The notes under the pieces are model-generated. The model was not told the DNA's origin, made no database searches, and saw only the letters and a list, made by a program, of their open reading frames with translations. A stretch of 64,000 nt of DNA from an uncultured Eubacterium sp. (GTDB lineage: Bacteria > Bacillota > Clostridia > Lachnospirales > Lachnospiraceae). Where the stretch lies: positions 124,001 to 188,000 of the forward strand of contig CAMUHY010000002.1 of the NCBI GenBank assembly GCA_947088865.1, given 5' to 3'. The position numbers and the translations under genes were made by a program. Below, piece by piece: positions 57,784-64,000 of this stretch. Position 1 is the stretch's first letter. The number at the start of each line of letters is the position of its first letter.

Positions 57784-58578
57784 TTATACTGAGTACATAT
57801 TCGCTATGTACTCATCAAAGACCTGCCGTTTAATCAATCTTCGATTTCCAATCCACAGGACAAAAGGACAATTATCCCGGCTTGTCATTTCATATAATTT
57901 GTCTCTGCCAATTCCGGTATAAGCAACGGCTTCCTCAATAGAAAGATTTGTCTTGTGCCACAATGGAACTTCATATTTGGGCTGCTTTGCCTTCTTATTA
58001 TCATTCATAAGTCTGCCCCCCCCCTTGTCCACGGTGGAAGTGCGTCTTTCATAAATGATATAATCCCAGCCCATATTGTCGCACTTATCGCATTTCTCCC
58101 GTTTGGAAGCCAGCGGATCAAGCCGCCTGACAATATAATTCTGTGTATTCTTATATGCCTGTAAGCAGGCGGGACAAAGGCAACGAATATCCCCCTTATG
58201 CTTTTGCGGCTTATCCACCCACAAGCCGAGTGCTTTTTTCAGACCGCAATTAACCTTATGGAGCAGATACTCGCTGTCAACAAATCCGATATACTCCACA
58301 AGCTCAGACTGATTGACTGTTTTCAGTTGTTCAAGCATAACCATTGAAGGCTCTTTCATCCCATATTTATCTTCCAAAATAATATGGGACGGTAAATAAC
58401 GCTTCTTTATTACTGATGTAATTGCTGCAACAATCGTTGTCGTGCTTGCCTGATTGCCCTCCTCGCATTGAACCACAAGAACAGGTCTTACCCCATTTTG
58501 GATTGAGCCTACATTGTTTCCAAAGTCATGCAGATAAATTTCCCCACGCCTCACTTTTTCTTTATTCTCTGTTTGCAT
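57784..58578 (-). CDS. PemK/MazF-like toxin fused in frame to a third Xis across a poly-G tract
   Basis: A 264-residue frame. Residues 1-115 are MazF/PemK-like (RRGEIYLHDF, NGVRPVLVVQCEEGNQ, ATTTIVAA), an mRNA interferase fold. Residues 120-185 have CLCPACLQ and KCDKCDNMGW, a zinc-ribbon. After a tract of nine G (58016-58024) comes MNDNKK, aligning with the start of xis 2, and a full Xis domain (LSIEEAVAYTGIGRDKLYEM). The Xis also has its own ATG at 58008, with the G-run as a ribosome-binding site. With eight or ten G the toxin frame stops within four to eight codons, so the fusion depends on tract length. Confidence 0.8.
   Translation of the reverse strand: MQTENKEKVRRGEIYLHDFGNNVGSIQNGVRPVLVVQCEEGNQASTTTIVAAITSVIKKRYLPSHIILEDKYGMKEPSMVMLEQLKTVNQSELVEYIGFVDSEYLLHKVNCGLKKALGLWVDKPQKHKGDIRCLCPACLQAYKNTQNYIVRRLDPLASKREKCDKCDNMGWDYIIYERRTSTVDKGGGRLMNDNKKAKQPKYEVPLWHKTNLSIEEAVAYTGIGRDKLYEMTSRDNCPFVLWIGNRRLIKRQVFDEYIANMYSV
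58016..58024 (-). repeat. Homopolymer G9 tract at the toxin/xis junction
   Basis: Nine consecutive G on the coding strand, 7 nt before the ATG of the third Xis. One base less or more closes the toxin frame, with ATGA-type overlap at eight. The tract could mediate slippage, serve as a ribosome-binding site, or be a sequencing length error. Confidence 0.85.
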
Positions 58579-58679
58579 AGCATTGACCTCGCATTTCCAA
58601 GATTAAGTGAAGGGGAAATCTTTATCCGGATTCAAAACAACCCCTTCACTAATTTGCAATCAGTCAGCCAAATGACAAC

Positions 58680-59258
58680 CTATTTTCGGAAAAATCCCTC
58701 AAATATTTTTTTCACTTTCTTGACCGCTGCGTTTAAATGCTTTTCAATCGCCTGATGAGATACCCCCTCCGCTTCGGCAATTTCCCTTGCGCTTTTATTT
58801 GCTACATAGCGAGCTATAAGGTATTTATATTGCTTTTCGGTAAGGCTTGAAAGAGCCTTGTCCAACAGCTTCATCTTCAACTGATAACGATTTTCTTCGT
58901 ATTCTTCTGTTATCTGTTGTTCAACAAAGCTGGAAACAACGACCTCTGAGTGGAATACTCCTATCAGCTCATCGTCATATCCAAAAGTGTCCTCGTTATT
59001 TAAGCTGCGCTTATAAAACTTGCTTTCATTTCTCCTGAACTCATATACTGCCTTTCCCTGTTCAACAGACAGTAGCACGAACGGTATGTAGTGGGATATA
59101 ATATCAGGGTATTTTTCAAACAGTTCTTTTTCGGATAGTTCTGTAATGACTACCCATTGTTCCTCGCCTGTGTAACCCTCATATTCATATTTCAAATTGA
59201 TAACCTTGCACTCGTTCTGAAATTCCTCTTTCAGAACATCTAATTGGCTTTTTGCCAT
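58680..59258 (-). CDS. Sigma-70-like factor of a Tn916-type element
   Basis: A 192-residue protein. The C-terminal region 4 HTH is clear: ALSSLTEKQYKYLIARYVANKS then AREIAEAEGVSHQAIEKHL; the N-terminal part is unrelated to region 2. It corresponds to the Tn916 orf7-type regulator, which activates transfer genes. GGAGG with 7 nt spacing precedes the ATG. It is oriented toward xis and int, opposite to the XRE gene at 59776, as in Tn916. Confidence 0.85.
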   Translation of the reverse strand: MAKSQLDVLKEEFQNECKVINLKYEYEGYTGEEQWVVITELSEKELFEKYPDIISHYIPFVLLSVEQGKAVYEFRRNESKFYKRSLNNEDTFGYDDELIGVFHSEVVVSSFVEQQITEEYEENRYQLKMKLLDKALSSLTEKQYKYLIARYVANKSAREIAEAEGVSHQAIEKHLNAAVKKVKKIFEGFFRK

Positions 59259-59363
59259 TTTCTTTACCTCCAGTCTGAATTTTCAAAAATATAAAATTTC
59301 AGACCGGAAGGCGGCGAACGACAACCAGCACTATAAAAGGTCGAAATATCGCAAAATATAAAA

Positions 59364-59403
59364 ACGCACCTGCATAGCGACAAATTTCGCCGTGCAAGTG
59401 CGT
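59364..59403 (+). terminator. Hairpin in the regulatory gap upstream of the sigma-like gene
   Basis: ACGCAC-TGCA and TGCA-GTGCGT pair around a 21-nt loop and are followed by TTTATTTC. It sits in the 517-bp gap between the sigma-like and XRE genes. Confidence 0.6.
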
Positions 59404-59574
59404 TTATTTCATTGTATTTATGGCATATCAGTTCATAATATAAGCCACAATGTTCCTTTGTGTGGCAAGTGCTTCTTTTGATAAAACACCTTCTGATAAT
59501 GCCTATGTCATAGCTTAATATTCGCTACTCATCACAAGTAGCGGAACGCCGAGAATACTCCAGCGCATAAAAGA

Positions 59575-59607
59575 ACCTCCGATCCAAAAAACTCAGAATC
59601 GGAGGGT
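59575..59607. terminator. Hairpin in the sigma/XRE intergenic region
   Basis: CCTCCGAT and ATCGGAGG are perfect arms around a 15-nt loop. Together with the hairpins at 59364 and 59625 it suggests attenuation of the divergent regulatory transcripts. Confidence 0.6.
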
Positions 59608-59624
59608 TTAGGCATATTGAATCG

Positions 59625-59658
59625 CCCTGTCAAAACCTCGTTTTTTTATTTGGCAGGG
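59625..59658. terminator. Hairpin with internal T-run in the sigma/XRE gap
   Basis: CCCTGTCAAA and TTTGGCAGGG pair in 9 of 10 positions; the loop contains seven T. On the minus strand it could end a transcript before the sigma-like gene. No gene is visible in 59259-59775. Confidence 0.55.
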
Positions 59659-59775
59659 TTCATATTTCTTTATAGTTCAGTTATTTGCGAACTTCCAATC
59701 CACTTATAATTGAATTGTCGTGCCATTATAAAGGTGGCATAAATCAGTATAATTATATATGGAGGTGAACTGTAA

Positions 59776-60108
59776 GTGCATAATAAACCTGAAACGCTTG
59801 GTTGTATTATTAAGGCAGCTCGTGAAAATTCCGGAATTACCATAGAAGCGTTAGCAAACAAAGTAGATATTACCGAGCGATACCTATACCGGATTGAGAA
59901 CGAAGGCAAAAAGCCGAGTTTCGATGTCCTACATAAGCTCGTCCGGGAATTGAACATTTCTGCGGATTCGATTTTCTACCCTGAGAAGCCGTCCAAAGAT
60001 TCTGAGGTAGAAAATCTCCTCCGTATGCTTTCAGCTTGCGATGAACGGTCGCTCGCCGTCGTCAAAGCAACTGCGAAAGCCTTAATTAATACTGTACCCG
60101 AAAAGTAG
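59776..60108 (+). CDS. XRE-family regulator of a Tn916-type element
   Basis: A 110-residue protein; the HTH is LGCIIKAARENSGITIEALANKVDITERYLYRIENEGKKPS in its first 50 residues, a Cro/CI type. It corresponds to Tn916 orf9, the repressor of the transfer/excision module. The start codon is GTG with GGAGG 10 nt upstream. A small inverted repeat TGCCA-TGGCA lies about 40 bp before it. It diverges from the sigma-like gene. Confidence 0.9.
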   Translation: MHNKPETLGCIIKAARENSGITIEALANKVDITERYLYRIENEGKKPSFDVLHKLVRELNISADSIFYPEKPSKDSEVENLLRMLSACDERSLAVVKATAKALINTVPEK

Positions 60109-60138
60109 CCGCAAGACTGCTTTTCCTCTATATAAAGA

Positions 60139-60184
60139 ACAGAGCCGATAAACTTGTGATTGCTCACTTGTTCATCGGCTCTGT
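60139..60184. terminator. Terminator between convergent XRE and KTR genes
   Basis: ACAGAGCCGAT and ATCGGCTCTGT are perfect 11-nt arms around a 24-nt loop. The KTR stop at 60164 falls inside the loop. Confidence 0.7.
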
Positions 60185-60337
60185 GATGACTGTTATATGT
60201 AAATTTTTTGCTTCAATCAATGTTTCCTGTCTGCATTTTGGGCAGTACAGAGGAAAGTTTTTCAAAATGGTATCCTCTCTAATTTTATCACGACTTTTAT
60301 TTCCGCAAACTGGACATCGTATCCATTCAATTCTCAT
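60164..60337 (-). CDS. Cysteine-rich KTR domain protein
   Basis: A 57-residue zinc-ribbon protein, MRIEWIRCPVCGNKSRDKI then FPLYCPKCRQETLI, with two CxxC pairs. This family is a constant companion of Tn916-type elements and lies next to tet(M) there. ATG at 60337 gives the family start; the frame is open 11 codons further without a good site. It lies between the XRE gene and the cargo operon, in the normal Tn916 position. Confidence 0.88.
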   Translation of the reverse strand: MRIEWIRCPVCGNKSRDKIREDTILKNFPLYCPKCRQETLIEAKNLHITVITEPMNK

Positions 60338-60375
60338 ATACTCATCAACCATCCATTTATAATTTATCATTGTAT

Positions 60376-61263
60376 TTATACAAAATACTTACCTTTACAT
60401 TTTCCGCAATCGGAACACCCATTGCAGATCAGCCTACTTCCGCATTGCTCACAATTACTCCGATAATGCGATACATACAAATTTTCTTTTGGAACCAGTT
60501 TGCCAAAGGGATCAGTCAGCTTCCAGTCTATCGGCTTGCCCTCACAATTCATTCCCGATTTATACGCCATTTCACTTTGTATTTGCTTTTTCGGAATGTG
60601 ATAGCGTTTTCCATCCTTGATAAAAACTGTCCCTGTTTCAATAAAGCAGAATGTAATATTATGAGCAACGCACTCCGCCTGTAAAGACTTTACCCAATCA
60701 AAGTTACACGGTCTTGCGCCGTCATAATTTTCGCCGCCGCAAATTACCTGTTCAATCACACCGTCGCCAAGATATTTTTCAATACTGACCGCACCAATGA
60801 ACGGAGCGCACATGATTCCTTTATGCTTAAAAGGCAGTTCCTTCAATATCGGAATACGCTCGTCGGCTCTGTGCTGATTCTCACAGGTAACATTAAACAT
60901 TATATTATCCCAGCCATCGCCCCAATCTTTCGGCAGGCATTTTTCCACTCTCTGCGGGCGTTTCGTCAGCAGAAAAAATTTCACATCCGGGCGACGGCGT
61001 ATCATATCCCACGCTTCTTCACGCCAGTTGTCAGCCTCCTCTAAAAAGAAATCAGAGGACATACAGACACGGATTAGCTCGCCGCTTTTGATTTTATAAC
61101 CGCCGTCACGCTGTTTTTGAATCGGATAACGAAAGCCCGATTTTGTGCGGTATATATCAGCGCCGTTTCGCTCCCGCACACGGTCAAGAAAATACATATA
61201 GCAGTGCTGACAACCCTCGCTGCATTTCACACAGCCGTGCCACGGATTCCAAATATCGTGCAT
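60376..61263 (-). CDS. DUF5131 (phage Gp37/Gp68-type) protein
   Basis: A 295-residue protein. The N-terminal IWNPWHGCVKCSEGCQHCYM has Cys spaced CxxxCxxC, as in radical-SAM enzymes, and the DUF5131 core follows: RVCMSSDFFLEEADNW, FFLLTKRPQRV and ICGGENYDGARPC. The C-terminus ends in a cluster of Cys (CEQCGSRLICNGCSDCGKCKG) that looks like a zinc or iron-sulfur knuckle. Function is not established for the family. Its GAGGTGA site overlaps the sirtuin stop, and the gene starts 5 bp later, so it is translationally coupled to the ADP-ribosylation genes. Confidence 0.88.
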   Translation of the reverse strand: MHDIWNPWHGCVKCSEGCQHCYMYFLDRVRERNGADIYRTKSGFRYPIQKQRDGGYKIKSGELIRVCMSSDFFLEEADNWREEAWDMIRRRPDVKFFLLTKRPQRVEKCLPKDWGDGWDNIMFNVTCENQHRADERIPILKELPFKHKGIMCAPFIGAVSIEKYLGDGVIEQVICGGENYDGARPCNFDWVKSLQAECVAHNITFCFIETGTVFIKDGKRYHIPKKQIQSEMAYKSGMNCEGKPIDWKLTDPFGKLVPKENLYVSHYRSNCEQCGSRLICNGCSDCGKCKGKYFV

Positions 61264-61267
61264 AGCG

Positions 61268-62137
61268 TCACCTCAAATCAGAAAGAACCGTCCCAATATC
61301 ACTGTCAATACAAATGGACTGTGCCTCAATCTCTTTCGGGCAGACTGCTTCCCCATAATTTACACAAGCATAGACCGCCTCGCTGTTCTGTGCTGTCATC
61401 TGCCAAAACGGATATTTAATAATAACCGGAGTATTGTAGCCCACGCCAAGCTCCAAAAACAGGATTTTCTGATTTTTCCTTGTCCGCAGGAAGTTTTCGT
61501 ATCTCTCAGTGGCGGCAATCCAGCCTTCGTCCTCAACAAATTTATCGTCCGAGCGCAGATTCATTGTCAACGGCTTCCCGCATTTCGGACATTTCGGAAT
61601 CAGTTCCGCAGGGATTTTCATATCCTTTTGTTCGTCCATCATACGCCGTATGATTTCTTCGTTATCGTAGGTATCTATATCGCATGGAACGCTGCATTGA
61701 AACAGTCCGTAATCTCCCTGTGTGTAAAACAAACGCTTTTTGTCAAAGCCCGCCTTCTGAAAGCAATGATCCACATTGGTGGTAATGACAAAATAGTCCT
61801 TATCCTTTACAAGCTCAAAAAGCTCCTGATAGATCGGTTTTGGAGCGTCCATATAGCGGTTCACATAGATATACCGGCTCCAATACGCCCAATGTTCCTC
61901 CGGCGTTTTGTACGGATAAAAACCGCCGGAATACATATCGTGAAAGCCATATTTCTCCTCAAAATCCGAAAAATACTCGTGAAACCTCTCGCCCGTATAA
62001 ACAAATCCTGCGGAAGTGGAAAGACCTGCGCCTGCGCCGATCACAATGGCGTCGGCAGATTGGATTGATTCTTTCAGGCGGCTAATTTGTTCGGAGTAGC
62101 TTTTTGTAGATTTCGTAGTCCAAATCCTTGAAAACAT
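61268..62137 (-). CDS. Class M sirtuin (SirTM-like), predicted ADP-ribosyltransferase
   Basis: A 289-residue NAD-dependent enzyme. The Rossmann start IVIGAGAGLSTSAGFVYTG and the TTNVDHCFQKAGF motif are of the SirTM class. Where ordinary sirtuins have the catalytic His of HG, the sequence reads FYTQGDYG, so Gln replaces it; SirTM proteins transfer ADP-ribose in place of deacetylating. A zinc motif CPKCGK is present with a degraded second pair. AAGGTG 6 nt upstream supports the ATG at 62137, which overlaps the macrodomain gene by 56 bp. It pairs with the macrodomain gene, as in Staphylococcus and Streptococcus. Confidence 0.92.
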   Translation of the reverse strand: MFSRIWTTKSTKSYSEQISRLKESIQSADAIVIGAGAGLSTSAGFVYTGERFHEYFSDFEEKYGFHDMYSGGFYPYKTPEEHWAYWSRYIYVNRYMDAPKPIYQELFELVKDKDYFVITTNVDHCFQKAGFDKKRLFYTQGDYGLFQCSVPCDIDTYDNEEIIRRMMDEQKDMKIPAELIPKCPKCGKPLTMNLRSDDKFVEDEGWIAATERYENFLRTRKNQKILFLELGVGYNTPVIIKYPFWQMTAQNSEAVYACVNYGEAVCPKEIEAQSICIDSDIGTVLSDLR

Positions 62138-62861
62138 TAAATATCACCTTGATTTCGCTTTGTTTTTGCGCCATAAATTCCGTTACAGTCTGTATGGCGA
62201 TTTCGGCTGCACGGTCGTTTGGAAAATGAAACTCGCCCGTAGAGATACAGCAAAATGCAATGCTGTTTATTCTGCTCAGTGCCGCAAGCTCCAAGCAGGA
62301 ACGGTAGCAGGACGCAAGCAGTTTTTCATCTTCCTTTGTCACACAACCTTTCACGATTGGACCGACTGTGTGAAAAACATAATCGCATGGAAGATTATAG
62401 GCAGGTGTGATTTTGACTTTACCCGGTTCTTCATCAACGATCTGTTCCAGCATAATATCCGCACAGGCAAGGCGCAACTGAACACCTGCAAAGGTATGGA
62501 TGGCATTGTCAATACAGCCGTGATTCGGGCAAAAGCAGCCAAGAAGCTGTGAGTTTGCGACATTAACGATAGCGTCACACCGAAGCGTTGTAATATCCCC
62601 CTGCCAAAGGTAGAGATTATCCTTTTCAGGCGATAGATCTTCCAGTAGCGTTATCCCTTTCCGTGCGGTTTCCTCCTGCAAATACTCATCCTGTACTTGC
62701 AAAAATTCCTCTGATACAGGCTCCGGCATACGGATATTAAAAAGCGAACGCAGGAGCTTCTTTTGCTCATCAGCGTTCGCTGGAATCTGCATATCCGCAT
62801 ATTTCGGCTGCTCTGCGAGCAATGCTTTGATTAAGAAAATCCTTCTTTCCGTTTGATTCAT
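62082..62861 (-). CDS. Zinc-containing macrodomain protein (protein-ADP-ribose hydrolase)
   Basis: A 259-residue macrodomain protein of the SirTM-linked, zinc-dependent type. Nucleotide-binding DAIVNVANSQLLGC, zinc-ligand stretch CFCPNHGCIDNAIHTFAG and the catalytic loop SISTGEFHFPN (here CCISTGEFHFP) are visible. It reverses mono-ADP-ribosylation made by SirTM. The N-terminal 70 residues are helical. The start overlaps the ferredoxin-fusion gene by an ATGA junction, and the 3' end overlaps the sirtuin gene, so the three products are made together. Confidence 0.93.
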   Translation of the reverse strand: MNQTERRIFLIKALLAEQPKYADMQIPANADEQKKLLRSLFNIRMPEPVSEEFLQVQDEYLQEETARKGITLLEDLSPEKDNLYLWQGDITTLRCDAIVNVANSQLLGCFCPNHGCIDNAIHTFAGVQLRLACADIMLEQIVDEEPGKVKITPAYNLPCDYVFHTVGPIVKGCVTKEDEKLLASCYRSCLELAALSRINSIAFCCISTGEFHFPNDRAAEIAIQTVTEFMAQKQSEIKVIFNVFKDLDYEIYKKLLRTN

Positions 62862-63478
62862 TTGCCGCCTCGTTTCCCAACTGCATGAACAGGGCAGTTT
62901 TCATAACAGTTTCCGCAGTGCAGACAATGTTCCTGCCGGATAAAATAAGGCTTGCCCTGCGTAATGCACTGCTGCGGACAGCCACGCTGACATTTCCCGC
63001 ACCCAATACAGCTATCGGTGATAACATATCCTTTTTCGGAAAGCGTTCCCGCTCCAAGCGTATAACTTTCCCTGAAAATCGGCTTTACGCCAAGATTGAA
63101 GTATTCAATCTCTGCATCTTTTATCTCGAAAATAATCCCTATTTTTCGGGTATCGCCCGGATAAACATTTGAGAGGTAGGGCTGCTCTGCAAAAATCGTG
63201 TTGATTTTTTCTTCCTGCTCCGATTCGGGGGCAGGCTGCGCCTTTGCTGACAGCCGTATCATTTCTTTGAAACGGGTATAGGCGAGTATCTGTACCTTTC
63301 CGTTCTCAAGAAGCTCTTGGCAAAAGTTTTTTCCTCTTGCAGTAAAGAAATAAAAGCTGTCGCTGTCATAATGAATTGCGCTGATACAGCGAATTTGCGG
63401 ATTGCCCTCGCTGTCAACGGTTGCAAAGGACAAAACGCCGACAAGCTTCAATTTTTCCATACAGGTTTTTGCGTCCAT
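62858..63478 (-). CDS. FMN split-barrel (PNPOx-like) / two-[4Fe-4S] ferredoxin fusion
   Basis: A 206-residue protein. The N-terminal 120 residues are a pyridoxamine-oxidase-like FMN barrel (GVLSFATVDSEGNPQIRC, FYFFTARGKNF). The C-terminal end carries two ferredoxin motifs, CIGCGKCQRGCP and CLHCGNCYENCP, for two 4Fe-4S clusters. It is likely an electron-transfer partner or flavin reductase. ATG at 63478 lies 9 nt after AAGG; a GTG at 63487 is an alternative. It is placed between a nitroreductase and the macrodomain gene, with ATGA overlap to the latter. Confidence 0.88.
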   Translation of the reverse strand: MDAKTCMEKLKLVGVLSFATVDSEGNPQIRCISAIHYDSDSFYFFTARGKNFCQELLENGKVQILAYTRFKEMIRLSAKAQPAPESEQEEKINTIFAEQPYLSNVYPGDTRKIGIIFEIKDAEIEYFNLGVKPIFRESYTLGAGTLSEKGYVITDSCIGCGKCQRGCPQQCITQGKPYFIRQEHCLHCGNCYENCPVHAVGKRGGK

Positions 63479-63497
63479 ATACACCATCCTTCCTAAA

Positions 63498-64000
63498 TTA
63501 TTTTAGCGGTGCCTGATTATAGAAACAGGTCTCGCTAAGCGGCTTCCTGTGGCAGCCGAGTTTGATATTCGGTACAAAATCATCTGCCGGATAGCCGACA
63601 TAAAGCATACACACCGGCTGCCATGTTTCGGGAATCTTCAAAAGCTCTTTTGCCTTATCTTCATCAAAATAGCTGATCCATACCGTTCCAAGACCAATAC
63701 TTGCCGCTTCCAGCATCATATGTGTGGCGACAATCGTTCCGTCTGTCGCTCCGCTACTTTTTCCGCTCTGCGGGTGTGTCCAGCAGGCAGTTTTGTCATA
63801 ACACACAAACAGTACAAGTGGTGCGCCGTAGTAGAGATTGATTTTTCCATGCTCTTTATCGTCGCACTCTTTCGATAAATCCACATACTTCTGATCGTAA
63901 CCGAAAGAGCAGAACTCCTTGACCTTCGCCAGATTTTCAGGCGTATTCAGTATAATGATTCTTTGCGGCTGTGCGTTTACCGCAGTAGGCGACCATCTGC
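63498..64000 (-). CDS. Nitroreductase family protein, partial (5' end cut by window)
   Basis: About 166 C-terminal residues of an FMN nitroreductase. The frame enters the window in RWSPTAVNAQPQR, the conserved phosphate-binding segment near the N-terminus, continues through VDLSKECDDKE, and includes THMMLEAASIGLGTVWI and the end KPLSETCFYN. About 35-60 N-terminal residues are outside. It uses NAD(P)H to reduce nitro or quinone substrates. It is the first visible gene of the five-gene operon, with 19 bp to the next ATG. Confidence 0.9.
   Translation of the reverse strand, partial: RWSPTAVNAQPQRIIILNTPENLAKVKEFCSFGYDQKYVDLSKECDDKEHGKINLYYGAPLVLFVCYDKTACWTHPQSGKSSGATDGTIVATHMMLEAASIGLGTVWISYFDEDKAKELLKIPETWQPVCMLYVGYPADDFVPNIKLGCHRKPLSETCFYNQAPLK

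Overview
The window looks like a chromosome segment of an AT-rich anaerobic Firmicute, most likely a Lachnospiraceae member related to pectin-degrading Lachnospira/Eubacterium. The evidence is a secreted pectate lyase with a dockerin, AdhE under a Rex-type operator, a Bacillus-like spoVT-mazG-yabO-yabP-yabQ-divIC-spoIIE-tilS-hpt-ftsH block, and many clostridial housekeeping genes. The genus is an inference. Almost all genes lie on the minus strand.

Layout. 1-4.4 kb: trmL, cheX, an AlaR/AlaT-like Lrp regulator and aminotransferase pair, an AIR-synthase-like protein and a tiny membrane protein. 4.7-17.2 kb: pectate lyase, an APH-family kinase, adhE, a tRNA-methyltransferase operon (SGNH hydrolase-trmD-GGDEF-exonuclease) and a GH13 amylase. 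17.7-30.9 kb: the conserved ftsH-to-spoVT division/sporulation block, interrupted by three genes for YhgE/Pip-type membrane proteins and carrying a SpoIIE with no membrane domain. 31-44.7 kb: mixed chromosomal genes (mscL, a VanY-like peptidase, ilvE, radical SAM, GyrI-like proteins with a WYL regulator, C45 hydrolase, ADP-ribosylglycohydrolase, esterase).

44.8-64 kb is a mosaic of integrative elements. Three copies of the same tyrosine-integrase 3' end occur, at 44.84, 47.26 and 55.96 kb; only the last belongs to an intact gene. Between them lie an IS200/IS605 element, a lone condensation-domain protein, a toxin-antitoxin pair, a chopped prgI, a pilin/adhesin fragment, an MMPL exporter with a divergent TetR regulator, and a zinc-ribbon-repeat protein with a nuclease-like tail. 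From 55.96 to 60.34 kb there is a Tn916-like integration and regulation module: int, xis-like genes, a sigma-like factor, a divergent XRE regulator and a cysteine-rich KTR protein. In the position where Tn916 carries tet(M) sits a tightly coupled operon: nitroreductase (cut by the window edge), FMN-barrel/ferredoxin fusion, zinc macrodomain, class-M sirtuin and DUF5131 protein. This is the best candidate for a novel ADP-ribosylation system.

The core also carries several families of interspersed palindromic repeats. One family abuts the ribosome-binding sites of at least five genes and shows compensatory changes between copies, so it may act as a structured RNA. No rRNA, tRNA or CRISPR array was seen.
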